Shown here piece by piece: positions 44,545-54,215 of a stretch of 64,000 nucleotides of DNA; positions within the stretch are counted from its first letter, which is position 1, and each line of letters begins with the position of its first letter. The notes beneath the pieces were generated by a model. The model did not search any database. It was not told the DNA's origin and worked only from the letters and a program-made list of their open reading frames with translations. Position numbers and translations under genes: made by a program. The DNA is from CAIWHR01 sp963823215 (GTDB taxonomy: Bacteria; Pseudomonadota; Gammaproteobacteria; Burkholderiales; Casimicrobiaceae), in the NCBI GenBank assembly GCA_963823215.1, contig CAWGKT010000008.1, forward strand, positions 186,001-250,000, read 5' to 3'.

Positions 44545-46458
44545 TCAACGGCTTGCCCTGTGAGGCGCCGCGTCGGGCCGCGAGCGCACCCGGCTGGCGT
44601 CGGACACGCGCAGTTTCCGCAGCCGCGATGTCTTCTTGTGCTGATGCTCCGCCATACGCCCGAGCACGTCGGTCAGGAACCGCAGCGTCTCGCGGATGTA
44701 CGGCCCCTTGTTCAGCATCACGCACTCGGCGCGGCTGCCCATGGCGGCGTCCGTGACCTCGGCGCGCGACGGCAAGCCGCCCTTGGCGAGCGATTCCAGC
44801 ACCTGCGTCGCCCAGATCACGGGCACATGCGCCGCTTCGCATAGCCACAGGATCTCTTCCTGCACCTCGGACAGCCGCTCGAAGCCCACTTCCACACCGA
44901 GGTCACCGCGCGCGACCATCACGGCCACCGGCGGGTGGCGCATCGCTGCGAGCAGCAGCATCGGGAGGCGGTTGAACGCCGCCTGCGTCTCGATCTTGAG
45001 CACGATGCCGAGCTTTTGCGCGTGCAGCCGCTCGATCTCGGCCAGCAAGGCCTCGATGTCCTCGGGGCGCTGCACGAACGACATCGCAACCATGTCGGCG
45101 TGCTTTCCCACGAACGCCAGGTCCTCGATGTCCTTCGCGGCGAGCGCCGGCAGGTCGAGATCGGTCTCCGGCAGGTTGATGCCTTTCTCGGCTCTCAGCT
45201 TTGCTGTACCCCCGGCGACCGCCGTGATCTCGACCCGCAGACGATCCTCGGCTACGCCGCGGATCGTGCCGCGGATCCTGCCGTCGTCGAAGAGGATCGG
45301 TTCACCGACGCGGACACCTCTGAATACCTCCGGCAGCGTGCAGGACACGAACGCCGGTTCCCGCACGCGGCCGTCGTCCTCGTGAACTGCGTCCCGGCCG
45401 GGCATCTCGCCGCGCATCAGGTCGAGGGTGTCGCCGGGCCGCAGCGCGATCCATTTATCGACCGAGGGCAGAGCGCCAATGGCGCCTTTCGCGACGATCC
45501 GCCGCTTTCGCCGCAGTGACAGGCGCGTCCCCGGCACCACGTACGCGGTCGTGTCCGTCTCGCAGACGCATTCGCCGGTACGGACTTCGACCACGTGCAG
45601 AATCCGCTTGCGGTGGCGGGTGTCGGCGAGCTCGACGGTGTCGCCGGCCTTCGCCTTGGCAAGGAGATCGGCATCGACCGGAATCGTCACCTCGTCCGAA
45701 TCGGCGTCATGCACGCGTGCGACCAGCCGCACGCGCGCGCGCTGTGTCACCTGGCCGATCGCATCGCGGTGCGGTCGCCATTTTGCAACCGCGGGCCCGG
45801 GCTCGATCGGCCCGGTGCGAAGCTTGGGACCAGCGAGGTCGAAGGACAGTGCGCAGCGCTTGCCGGTCTCGCGCTCCGCGCGGCGCAGGTGCTTGACCAT
45901 CCGTTCCCAGACCTTTGGGCTGTCGTGCGCACAGTTGACGCGCATGACCTCCATGCCCGTCTCGACCAGGTCGCGTATCAACGCTGGCTGCTCCGCCGCC
46001 TCACCGGGCATCGTGACCATTATCCGCGTCGCTCGTCCATCGCGCGCGAGTCCGAGGATCGCGTTGGCGTGCTCGGCGAGCAGCGCGTCGCCGGTATTGA
46101 AGGTGACCGGGGGCGCCAAGGCGACCTCGGGCGGCACCGGCTGCCGGCGGAGCGCGTACAGAACCTCCAGTACCGCCTGTAGCGAGGCCATGACATGCGC
46201 CTCCAGGCGGCCCAGAGAGCTCAAGCCCAGCCGGGTCAGCTCGTCCTGCAGCTCGCGCACGTCATGCCGGCGCACGGCGAGGTAGTGGACGAGGTTGTAG
46301 GCACTCTCGCGCATCGACGGCGCCGTGGCGTCGAGCTCGGCAGCGAATTCCTGCTCGGCCGCCAGCGCCGCCCGGTACAACGCGTCGACTCCGCGGGCCG
46401 CGCGGTCGAGCCGCAGGGTTTGGGCAACTTCGCGTTCGGTGCGTCGCCCAGCGGTCAT
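44545..46458 (-). CDS. Divergent pyruvate kinase with an N-terminal extension
   Basis: 637 residues. The catalytic (beta/alpha)8 domain is that of pyruvate kinase: TRIMVTMPGEAAEQPALI, GMEVMRVNCAHDSP, LSFDLAGPKLRTG, the lysine motif VLKIETQAAF (signature KIE), VMVARGDLGVEVGF, ATQVLESL and SRAEVTDAAM. The large B domain is present. It differs from normal pyruvate kinase in two ways: about 120 helical, charged residues precede the barrel (starting near DRAARGVDALYRAAL), and the regulatory C-terminal domain is missing or reduced to a short arginine-rich tail. Lies convergent with sixA. The extension may regulate or localise the enzyme; true pyruvate kinase activity is likely but unproven. Confidence 0.82.
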   Translation of the reverse strand: MTAGRRTEREVAQTLRLDRAARGVDALYRAALAAEQEFAAELDATAPSMRESAYNLVHYLAVRRHDVRELQDELTRLGLSSLGRLEAHVMASLQAVLEVLYALRRQPVPPEVALAPPVTFNTGDALLAEHANAILGLARDGRATRIMVTMPGEAAEQPALIRDLVETGMEVMRVNCAHDSPKVWERMVKHLRRAERETGKRCALSFDLAGPKLRTGPIEPGPAVAKWRPHRDAIGQVTQRARVRLVARVHDADSDEVTIPVDADLLAKAKAGDTVELADTRHRKRILHVVEVRTGECVCETDTTAYVVPGTRLSLRRKRRIVAKGAIGALPSVDKWIALRPGDTLDLMRGEMPGRDAVHEDDGRVREPAFVSCTLPEVFRGVRVGEPILFDDGRIRGTIRGVAEDRLRVEITAVAGGTAKLRAEKGINLPETDLDLPALAAKDIEDLAFVGKHADMVAMSFVQRPEDIEALLAEIERLHAQKLGIVLKIETQAAFNRLPMLLLAAMRHPPVAVMVARGDLGVEVGFERLSEVQEEILWLCEAAHVPVIWATQVLESLAKGGLPSRAEVTDAAMGSRAECVMLNKGPYIRETLRFLTDVLGRMAEHQHKKTSRLRKLRVSDASRVRSRPDAAPHRASR

Positions 46459-46493
46459 TGGGGGCTCACCCCGATCACCTGCCTGAGCGAACG

Positions 46494-46841
46494 CTAACGC
46501 TCGCCGGAGGCATTTCGTGACGTGCCCCGGCGCTTGCGCAAATCCGTGAGGGCCGCCTGAACCTGTTCGAGTTCGCGATGCAAGGCCGCTGCGAGAGCGT
46601 AGGCTGCCGGGTTCATCGCCGGATCGAGCGCGACGAGAATCTCGTCCATGTCATCCAGAAGTTCGCCGGCGCGAACCACCAGCTGATTGGGCAGCGTACC
46701 GACCTGGCCGGCCTGAGAAAGCTTGCGTGCTTCGGCAAGGACTTTCGCGCAAATGTCCGATTTGTGCGTCAAATCGAGAGGTGTGTCGCCGATGGTCCAG
46801 GAGCGGGGCCATCGGACCGACTTCATCGGCAGGAGGTTCAT
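46494..46841 (-). CDS. Hypothetical protein, 115 residues
   Basis: Not recognised. The N-terminal half is mixed; the C-terminal half is strongly helical and could form a coiled coil (ALAAALHRELEQVQAALTDL). Its reading frame has coding-like composition and it sits upstream of and in the same direction as the divergent pyruvate kinase, 35 bases away, so a small operon is possible. The start position is uncertain. Confidence 0.45.
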   Translation of the reverse strand: MNLLPMKSVRWPRSWTIGDTPLDLTHKSDICAKVLAEARKLSQAGQVGTLPNQLVVRAGELLDDMDEILVALDPAMNPAAYALAAALHRELEQVQAALTDLRKRRGTSRNASGER

Positions 46842-47210
46842 GTGGACATGGCAATCGTCGTTTCGGGCCGAAAATCAAATCCGTGCGGCCCATGTTCGGG
46901 TGCAGGGTTGGCCGTGGCGGGCAGGGTGCACGCCAACGGCCCGAGCGGCCAAATGCCACGCTTTGACCCAGATTGCCGATTGGGACTCCAATTCGGTGTC
47001 GGGACGCGCGATTGGACCGAGGGCCGATCTTGCCGTCCGAATGTTTCAAATTGAAGACGGCTTGCCGGCGACGTCCGGCGTGCGGAGGCAGCGACCTCGC
47101 GGCGCAGTGCCGGCAACGATCGACAAGCACCGCTCTGACGGCTCGAGAAGGGCGCGGGACATAAGCTTCGCCTCCCCTGCGCGCCACCACTGGCAAGCCG
47201 CGGGACACGT

Positions 47211-47393
47211 CTAGCGCGTCATCTTGTCCCGAACCTTCTTCAAGGCGTCGATCAAGCCGTTGACCCCGGTCTTGGTCAAGCCTTCCTTGTCCACGTCGAA
47301 CTCGATCAGCAGCCTCCTGGCGTCCTCGGACAAATGGCAGGTAATGGTGCCATCCCGGCCAAGATCGAACTCCTTCTTCTTGCCTTCAGCCAT
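47211..47393 (-). CDS. Conserved-looking small protein, 60 residues
   Basis: Reads MAEGKKKEFDLGRDGTITCH at the start and ends VRDKMTR. A good ribosome-binding site (AAAGGGAGA) lies about six bases before the ATG at 47393. The balanced, mostly hydrophilic composition with one Cys is protein-like rather than random. Function unknown; it does not belong to a family I recognise. Confidence 0.6.
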   Translation of the reverse strand: MAEGKKKEFDLGRDGTITCHLSEDARRLLIEFDVDKEGLTKTGVNGLIDALKKVRDKMTR

Positions 47394-47751
47394 GACACAG
47401 TCTCCCTTTCAACGGACATTGTCATCGTACCGCAACACTGCGCCCGCATTGTTACAACCGGATTTCGCGGGATTGCCTGGGCTGGCGGAAAGTGGTCAGC
47501 GCCCGCCGCAACAGTTACGTGCTGCTGCACGACACGAACATATGTCCGCAAGCGCGTATGCCATGCGGGCGTCAAACGCTAACTGAAGGTCGCCGCCGCC
47601 CAGCAGGACCACTTCGAAGCAATCGACTTCCCGTTCGCATCCGGCGTGGCGCTCATCCGCATGCCACCGCAAACGGTCACCGGCTCGTCATACCTGGCGC
47701 CTAAGCTCTGATCTGGTATCCAGCGTGTCATCGATGTCGAGGTTTTCGCCA
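47394..47751. other. Intergenic region without a clear gene
   Basis: A short plus-strand reading frame at 47583-47711, opening right after a TAA, has a plausible protein-like tail (ALIRMPPQTVTGSSYLAPKL) but no start and no recognisable family. Nothing else is seen. Confidence 0.4.
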
Positions 47752-48594
47752 ATGACGATTCAAGCTTCCTTTCCCCGGTCTGCCGCTATCGTGTTGGGTT
47801 GCGGCGAGGTCGGCTCCGCCGTGGCGCTGGCACTTCACCAGGCGGGTCTCGCCGTGGTGCTGGTGGACGAGGCAGACCCGGCTTGGCACCGCCGCGGGAT
47901 GGCGTTCACCAACGCGTGGTACGTCGGCAATGCCGAGCTTGAGAGCGAAGGGGCGTGCTTCTGCGCATCGCTTAAGAGCATTCCGTCCATTCTCGCGCGG
48001 CGGATGATTGCGGCGACGACGTGGTCGTGGCCGGGCGTGGCCGCAGGCCTGGATCCGGGCTTGCTGGTCGATGCGCGTGGGCGCAGACGGCGCGGTACGG
48101 AGGTCCTGCGCGGCCACGTTCCGGTCACGATCGGCATCGGTCCGGGCTTTGTCGATGGTGAGAACGTCGACGTGGCGATAGAGCTTTGCGCGGACATTGA
48201 AAGCGGATCTGGCGGGCCACGGGCCGGTCGCGCGGATGCGGTGGACGCCATCCCGCATGCTGGCGATGCGGGCACTGCAACCTGCACGGTCGAAGCCCCG
48301 AGGCACGGCCGGTTCATCACAGAGCGCCGAATCGGCGATTACGTACGCGTCGGCCAGATCGTCGGCGGGTTAGGCAACGAGGTTATCAAGGCGCCGGGTG
48401 GTGGCGTCCTCCTCGGGCTCGCTGCGCGTGGTGCCCGCGTCGAGCCCGGCGACACGCTGGTCGAGGTCGATGGCGCAGGTGTCGCCCACCGCTGCTATGG
48501 CGTAGGCGCGGGCCCGCGCCACGTCGCGTCGCGTTTGCTTTGCGCGCTCGGGGACCGCCCGAACCAACCGGCATCCGGGACGAACGGCCGGTGA
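47752..48594 (+). CDS. YqeB/EF2563-type protein (molybdenum hydroxylase maturation family)
   Basis: About 280 residues. The layout matches proteins annotated as selenium-dependent molybdenum hydroxylase system protein YqeB/EF2563: an N-terminal Rossmann-like VLGCGEVGSAVALALHQAG, then HRRGMAFTNAWYVGNAELE, DPGLLVDARGRRRRGTEV, VTIGIGPGFVDGENVDVAIE, then a lipoyl-like C-terminal half with DYVRVGQIVGG, IKAPGGGVLLGL and EPGDTLVEVDGAG. Such proteins help mature molybdenum enzymes, but no molybdenum hydroxylase or selenium gene lies nearby, so it is an orphan here. Start ATG 47752; 47734 and 47725 are alternatives. Confidence 0.65.
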   Translation: MTIQASFPRSAAIVLGCGEVGSAVALALHQAGLAVVLVDEADPAWHRRGMAFTNAWYVGNAELESEGACFCASLKSIPSILARRMIAATTWSWPGVAAGLDPGLLVDARGRRRRGTEVLRGHVPVTIGIGPGFVDGENVDVAIELCADIESGSGGPRAGRADAVDAIPHAGDAGTATCTVEAPRHGRFITERRIGDYVRVGQIVGGLGNEVIKAPGGGVLLGLAARGARVEPGDTLVEVDGAGVAHRCYGVGAGPRHVASRLLCALGDRPNQPASGTNGR

Positions 48595-48672
48595 CGCCGA
48601 GGCATTGATTGTCCTCAAAGCCAATACTCGGGAACTGTGGCAGTCATGCCAATGCCCTGCTCGGCCGGCGGT

Positions 48673-48690
48673 ATGTCATCAGGCTGTAAT
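48673..48690 (+). promoter_or_regulatory. Pho box upstream of pstS
   Basis: ATGTCAT-CAGG-CTGTAAT, two 7-base direct repeats spaced by four, matches the consensus CTGTCAT-N4-CTGTCAT. It lies 48-65 bases before the pstS start, as expected for PhoB activation under phosphate limitation. Confidence 0.8.
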
Positions 48691-48737
48691 GCCGATTCAC
48701 TAGGCTTCGTTTCTGATCAATCAAACGAGGGGTCCCC

Positions 48738-49736
<999 letters not shown>

Positions 49737-49798
49737 TTCGCGTAGAGTCGCGCCGCGGCGCTTTCGGAACGGGAAACGCAACGGCTCTGACGCAAAGC

Positions 49799-49831
49799 CG
49801 GCGCGGGCGGCGCAAGCTGCCGCGCCGTTTT
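49799..49831 (+). terminator. Hairpin with T-run between pstS and pstC
   Basis: Arms CGGCGCGG and CCGCGCCG with a 13-base centre (an alternative inner stem GCGGC/GCCGC also exists), followed by TTTT. It could partly terminate after pstS, giving more PstS than membrane subunits. Confidence 0.5.
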
Positions 49832-49850
49832 CACGAATGAGGGCGTTATA

Positions 49851-50804
49851 ATGCAAACGGCGTCCACGATGCGTGCCTTTCCTGGCGCGTTGCCAACCGT
49901 GATCAGCGAACGGCTGTCGAAGAAATTCTCCCGTAATCTGAAGGAGCGCGCGATCGAAGCGGGGCTGTTCTTCGCCGCGTTCGTCTCCGTGCTTACCACC
50001 GCGGGCATAGTCTATGTATTGCTGAAGGAGAGCGTGCTCTTCTTCACCCACGTCTCGATCTGGGATTTCCTTACCGATACGCAATGGACGCCGCTGTTCG
50101 ATGACGCCCATTTCGGCATCATGGTTCTGCTGTCCGGCACCATCACCAGCTCCTTCGTCGCCCTCGCCGTGGCCATACCGCTTGGCACCACCATCGCGAT
50201 CTACCTTTCCGAGTTCGCCACGCCACGCGCCCGGGAGGTCGCGAAGCCGGTCCTCGAGCTGCTCTCCGGCGTGCCGACGATCGTCTACGGATACTTTGCG
50301 CTGCTCTTCGTCACGCCGATACTGCAGATACTGATTCCAACGTTGCCTGGATTCAATCTGCTGGCGGCGGGAATGGTCATGGGTGTCATGATCGTGCCGT
50401 ACGTCGCGTCGATATCCGAGGACGCGATGCGCGCCGTGCCGATGGCGTTGCGCGAGGGGTCGTTCGCGATGGGTGCTACCCGGCTGCAGACGGCGATCAA
50501 GGTCGTGGTTCCCGCGGCAGTATCCGGAATCGCCGCGGCCTACATTCTCGGCATCTCGCGTGCCATCGGAGAGACGATGATTCTGGCGGTGGCCGCGGGC
50601 ATGCAACCCAATCTGACGTTCAATCCGCTTGAACCCGCAGCGACAATCACCGCGTACATCGTGCAGGTGGCATTGGGTGATCTGCCGCACGGGAGCATCG
50701 GTTATCAGACCATCTTTGCCGCGGGGCTCACCTTGCTGCTGATGACGCTGTGCTTCAATCTGATCGGGTTCTACATGCGCAGGCGATTCAGGGAGATCTA
50801 TTGA
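49851..50804 (+). CDS. pstC: Phosphate ABC transporter permease PstC
   Basis: 317 residues. Inner-membrane permease with about six hydrophobic segments. Features: GLFFAAFVSVLTTAGIVYVL as first helix, SIWDFLTDTQWTPLFDDAHF, VLELLSGVPTIVYGYFALLF and the EAA loop VPMALREGSFAMGATRLQT. The stop overlaps the pstA start. Confidence 0.95.
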   Translation: MQTASTMRAFPGALPTVISERLSKKFSRNLKERAIEAGLFFAAFVSVLTTAGIVYVLLKESVLFFTHVSIWDFLTDTQWTPLFDDAHFGIMVLLSGTITSSFVALAVAIPLGTTIAIYLSEFATPRAREVAKPVLELLSGVPTIVYGYFALLFVTPILQILIPTLPGFNLLAAGMVMGVMIVPYVASISEDAMRAVPMALREGSFAMGATRLQTAIKVVVPAAVSGIAAAYILGISRAIGETMILAVAAGMQPNLTFNPLEPAATITAYIVQVALGDLPHGSIGYQTIFAAGLTLLLMTLCFNLIGFYMRRRFREIY

Positions 50805-51726
50805 TGATGACGGCGATGCAGGATAGTGCGCATCTCCGTGCGCTGATCGCGGCGGCGAAGCGGTGGGATGTTATTTTCGTCGTGCTGGGGATAGTTGCGC
50901 TCGGCATCGGTTTGCTTACTTTCGCCGCGTTGTTTCTGGACATGCTGATCGATGGCTGGTCACGCCTGAGGCCGGAGTTCTTTACCGAATTTCCATCGCG
51001 ACGCGCGGGCCAGGCTGGCATACTCTCGGCATGGGTCGGGACTACGCTGGTGATGCTGGTCACCGCCACCGTCGCCGTGCCGCTCGGCGTGGCGGCCGGG
51101 ATCTACCTCGAGGAGTACGCCCGCAAGAACTGGCTTACCGACATCATAGAGATCAACATCACCAATCTTGCCGGCGTGCCGTCGATTGTGTACGGCCTGC
51201 TTGCGCTCGGCCTGTTCGTATACGGATTCGGGTTCGGCCAGAGCATCCTGACCGCCGGCCTTACATTGGCGCTGCTGATTCTGCCCGTGGTGATCGTTGC
51301 CACGCGCGAGGCGATCCGCTCGATTCCGGCGAACGTCCGCGAAGGCAGCTACGCGGTGGGGGCGACGCGATGGCAGACCGTCAAGGACCACATCGTCCCT
51401 TACTCGATGCCGGGCATCCTGACGGGCGTGATCATCGGCATGTCGCGGGCGATCGGCGAGACCGCGCCGATCATCACCATCGGCGCGCTTACGTTCATCG
51501 CGTTCCTGCCGCCGATGCCGGTGACGCCAGACTTCCCGTTCCTTTCGTTCGAGTGGCTGCGGGCGCCGTTCACGGTGATGCCGATTCAGATGTTCAACTG
51601 GACGTCGCGCCCGGACGAGGCCTTCCACGCCAATGCGGCCGCCGCCGGCACCATCCTGGTCGCGATGACGTTGCTGATGAACGGGCTCGCGATCTGGCTT
51701 CGCTTCAGGCTCCGCAGGAACATCAA

Positions 51727-51733
<7 letters not shown>
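50804..51733 (+). CDS. pstA: Phosphate ABC transporter permease PstA
   Basis: 309 residues from ATG 50804, which overlaps the pstC stop (or 50807). Second phosphate permease. It shows EEYARKNWLTDIIEINITNL, AGVPSIVYGLLALGLFVY, the EAA loop SIPANVREGSYAVGATRWQT and ETAPIITIGALTFI. The C-terminus is basic, next to the PstB interface. Confidence 0.94.
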
Positions 51734-52590
<857 letters not shown>

Positions 52591-52622
52591 GAGGTGCGTC
52601 GTCCATGGCGCCAGGAGAACAG

Positions 52623-53327
52623 ATGAGCGACCACACATCCAAGCAATTCGACGCGGAGATGGAGGCGATCCGCAGCGGGGTTCTCGCGATGGGGGGGCTC
52701 GTCGAAACGCAGCTCAATCGCGCCGTCCTCCTCCTCGAGGACGACGACGGGAACGCGATCGCCCAGGTCAAGGCCGACGAGAAGCAGATCAACCAGATGC
52801 AGGTCGACCTCGACCAGATGTGCAGCCAGATCATTGCCAAGCGGCAGCCGGCGGCAATCGACCTGCGCTTCATCCTGATGATCACGAAGATCGTGAACGA
52901 GCTCGAGCGGGTCGGCGACGAGGCAAAGAAGATCGCCTACAAGACCGAGCAGATCCGTGGCTCCGACCGCCTGAGCCACGTCCGCCATTATGACGTGATC
53001 CGCGCGTCGGAGCGCGCGCGCGATCTGCTGCAGATGGCGCTCGACACGTTCGCGCGACTCGACGCGACGGCGGCCGCCGAAGTGATCGACGCCGACGAGG
53101 AGATCGACGCTGCTTTCCTCGCGATCATGCGCCAACTCATCAGCTACATGATGGAAGATCCGCGCACGATCACGGCGGCGCTCGAAATCGTGTTTATTGC
53201 GAAATCGATCGAGCGCATCGGCGACCATGCGAAGAACATCGCCGAGGCCGTCGTGCAGGTGGTCAAGGGCATCGACGTGCGGCACGCGTCCGCCGACCAG
53301 ATCCGCGCCGAGGTGGCCGGGGAATGA
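52623..53327 (+). CDS. phoU: Phosphate signalling protein PhoU
   Basis: 234 residues, two tandem PhoU helical repeats. Links PstSCAB to the PhoR kinase and represses the Pho regulon when phosphate is ample. Metal-binding motifs fall in ITKIVNELERVGDEAKKIAY (first repeat) and IAKSIERIGDHAKNIAEAVV (second repeat). ATG 52623 follows AGGAG at the right distance; ATG 52605 is an alternative. Two copies of the intergenic repeat separate phoU from phoB. Confidence 0.95.
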   Translation: MSDHTSKQFDAEMEAIRSGVLAMGGLVETQLNRAVLLLEDDDGNAIAQVKADEKQINQMQVDLDQMCSQIIAKRQPAAIDLRFILMITKIVNELERVGDEAKKIAYKTEQIRGSDRLSHVRHYDVIRASERARDLLQMALDTFARLDATAAAEVIDADEEIDAAFLAIMRQLISYMMEDPRTITAALEIVFIAKSIERIGDHAKNIAEAVVQVVKGIDVRHASADQIRAEVAGE

Positions 53328-53330
53328 GCG

Positions 53331-53405
53331 CCGCCGGGCCGCCCCAAGGCGCGAATCGCGCCCCCTCGGGGGGCAGCGCCGCAGCGCCAGCCGCAAGCGT
53401 GGGGG
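53331..53405 (-). repeat. Palindromic intergenic repeat, copy C
   Basis: Read on the minus strand it has the same plan as copies A and B: CCCCCACGCTTGCGG start, TGCCCCCCGAGGGGGCG centre and a CGCCTTGGGGCGGCC end. It is followed 16 bases on by copy D in the same orientation. Confidence 0.75.
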
Positions 53406-53421
53406 TACAATTTTGAACGCC

Positions 53422-53493
53422 GTCGGGCCGCCCCAAGGCGCGAATCGCGCCCCCTCGGGGGGCAGCGTAGCGGCGCGAGCCGCAAGCGTGGGG
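53422..53493 (-). repeat. Palindromic intergenic repeat, copy D
   Basis: Nearly identical to copy C, also on the minus strand, completing a tandem pair in the gap between phoU and phoB. The shared core across all four copies is TGCCCCCCGAGGGGGCG, or very close to it. Confidence 0.75.
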
Positions 53494-53501
53494 ACGCACC
53501 G

Positions 53502-54197
53502 ATGACGCCGACCGTGCTCATCGTCGAGGACGAGCCCGCGATACGCGAGTTGCTCAGAGTCAACCTGGTGGACGCGGGGTTCGAGGTCCGCGTGGCGCCC
53601 GATGCGGAGTCCGCGCAGCGGGAGCTTGCGACGGCGCTGCCGACACTGCTTCTGCTCGACTGGATGCTGCCGGGCAAGTCGGGCCTGGCACTGGCAAAGG
53701 AGCTGCGTGGCGACCCGCGCCTGCGCGAGTTGTCGATCATCATGCTCACCGCGCGCACCGATGAGGCGGACAAGGTCACCGGCCTCGAGGCGTGGGTCGA
53801 CGATTACGTGACTAAGCCGTTCTCGCCGCGCGAGCTCAAGGCGCGGATCAAATCGGTGCTGCGGCGGCGCGCGCCGGAGGCGGCGAACGAGCCACTGCTG
53901 GCGGGCACGCTGGTCCTCGATCCGGCAACCCACCGCGTGACGGCCGGCGGGAACGCCGTTGCGCTCGGCCCCACCGAATTCCGCTTGCTGCGCTTTTTGC
54001 TCGCGCGCCCGGAGCGCGTCCATTCGCGCGCGCAGTTGCTGGACCAGGTATGGGGCGACAATGTCTACATCGAGGAACGCACGGTCGACGTCCACATCCG
54101 GCGCTTGCGGCTGGCGCTCGAGCCGTTCGGGCAGGCATCCTTGATCGAGACGGTGCGCGGCGGCGGCTACCGGCTCGCGGCGCCCCGGCCACACTGA
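53502..54197 (+). CDS. phoB: Phosphate response regulator PhoB
   Basis: 231 residues. OmpR-type regulator that binds Pho boxes. Receiver domain: acidic pair VEDEP, phospho-acceptor Asp in LLDWMLPGKSG and the lysine in DDYVTKPFSP (the usual Gly-Ala before DD is Trp-Val here). The winged-helix domain has LGPTEFRLLRFLLARPERVH and the recognition helix EERTVDVHIRRLRLAL. Starts just after the repeat pair and precedes phoR by 18 bases. Confidence 0.95.
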   Translation: MTPTVLIVEDEPAIRELLRVNLVDAGFEVRVAPDAESAQRELATALPTLLLLDWMLPGKSGLALAKELRGDPRLRELSIIMLTARTDEADKVTGLEAWVDDYVTKPFSPRELKARIKSVLRRRAPEAANEPLLAGTLVLDPATHRVTAGGNAVALGPTEFRLLRFLLARPERVHSRAQLLDQVWGDNVYIEERTVDVHIRRLRLALEPFGQASLIETVRGGGYRLAAPRPH

Positions 54198-54215
54198 CGA
54201 GGACAGCGCGCGGCG

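Noticed and set aside
44405..44563. A 52-codon frame overlapping the sixA stop (ATGA).
   Set aside because: It runs into the end of the convergent pyruvate kinase gene and has no family signal; it could be real but is not supported.
47583..47711. A 42-codon frame with a protein-like tail.
   Set aside because: No start codon and no recognised family, and it opens directly after a stop; kept only as a note on the intergenic region.
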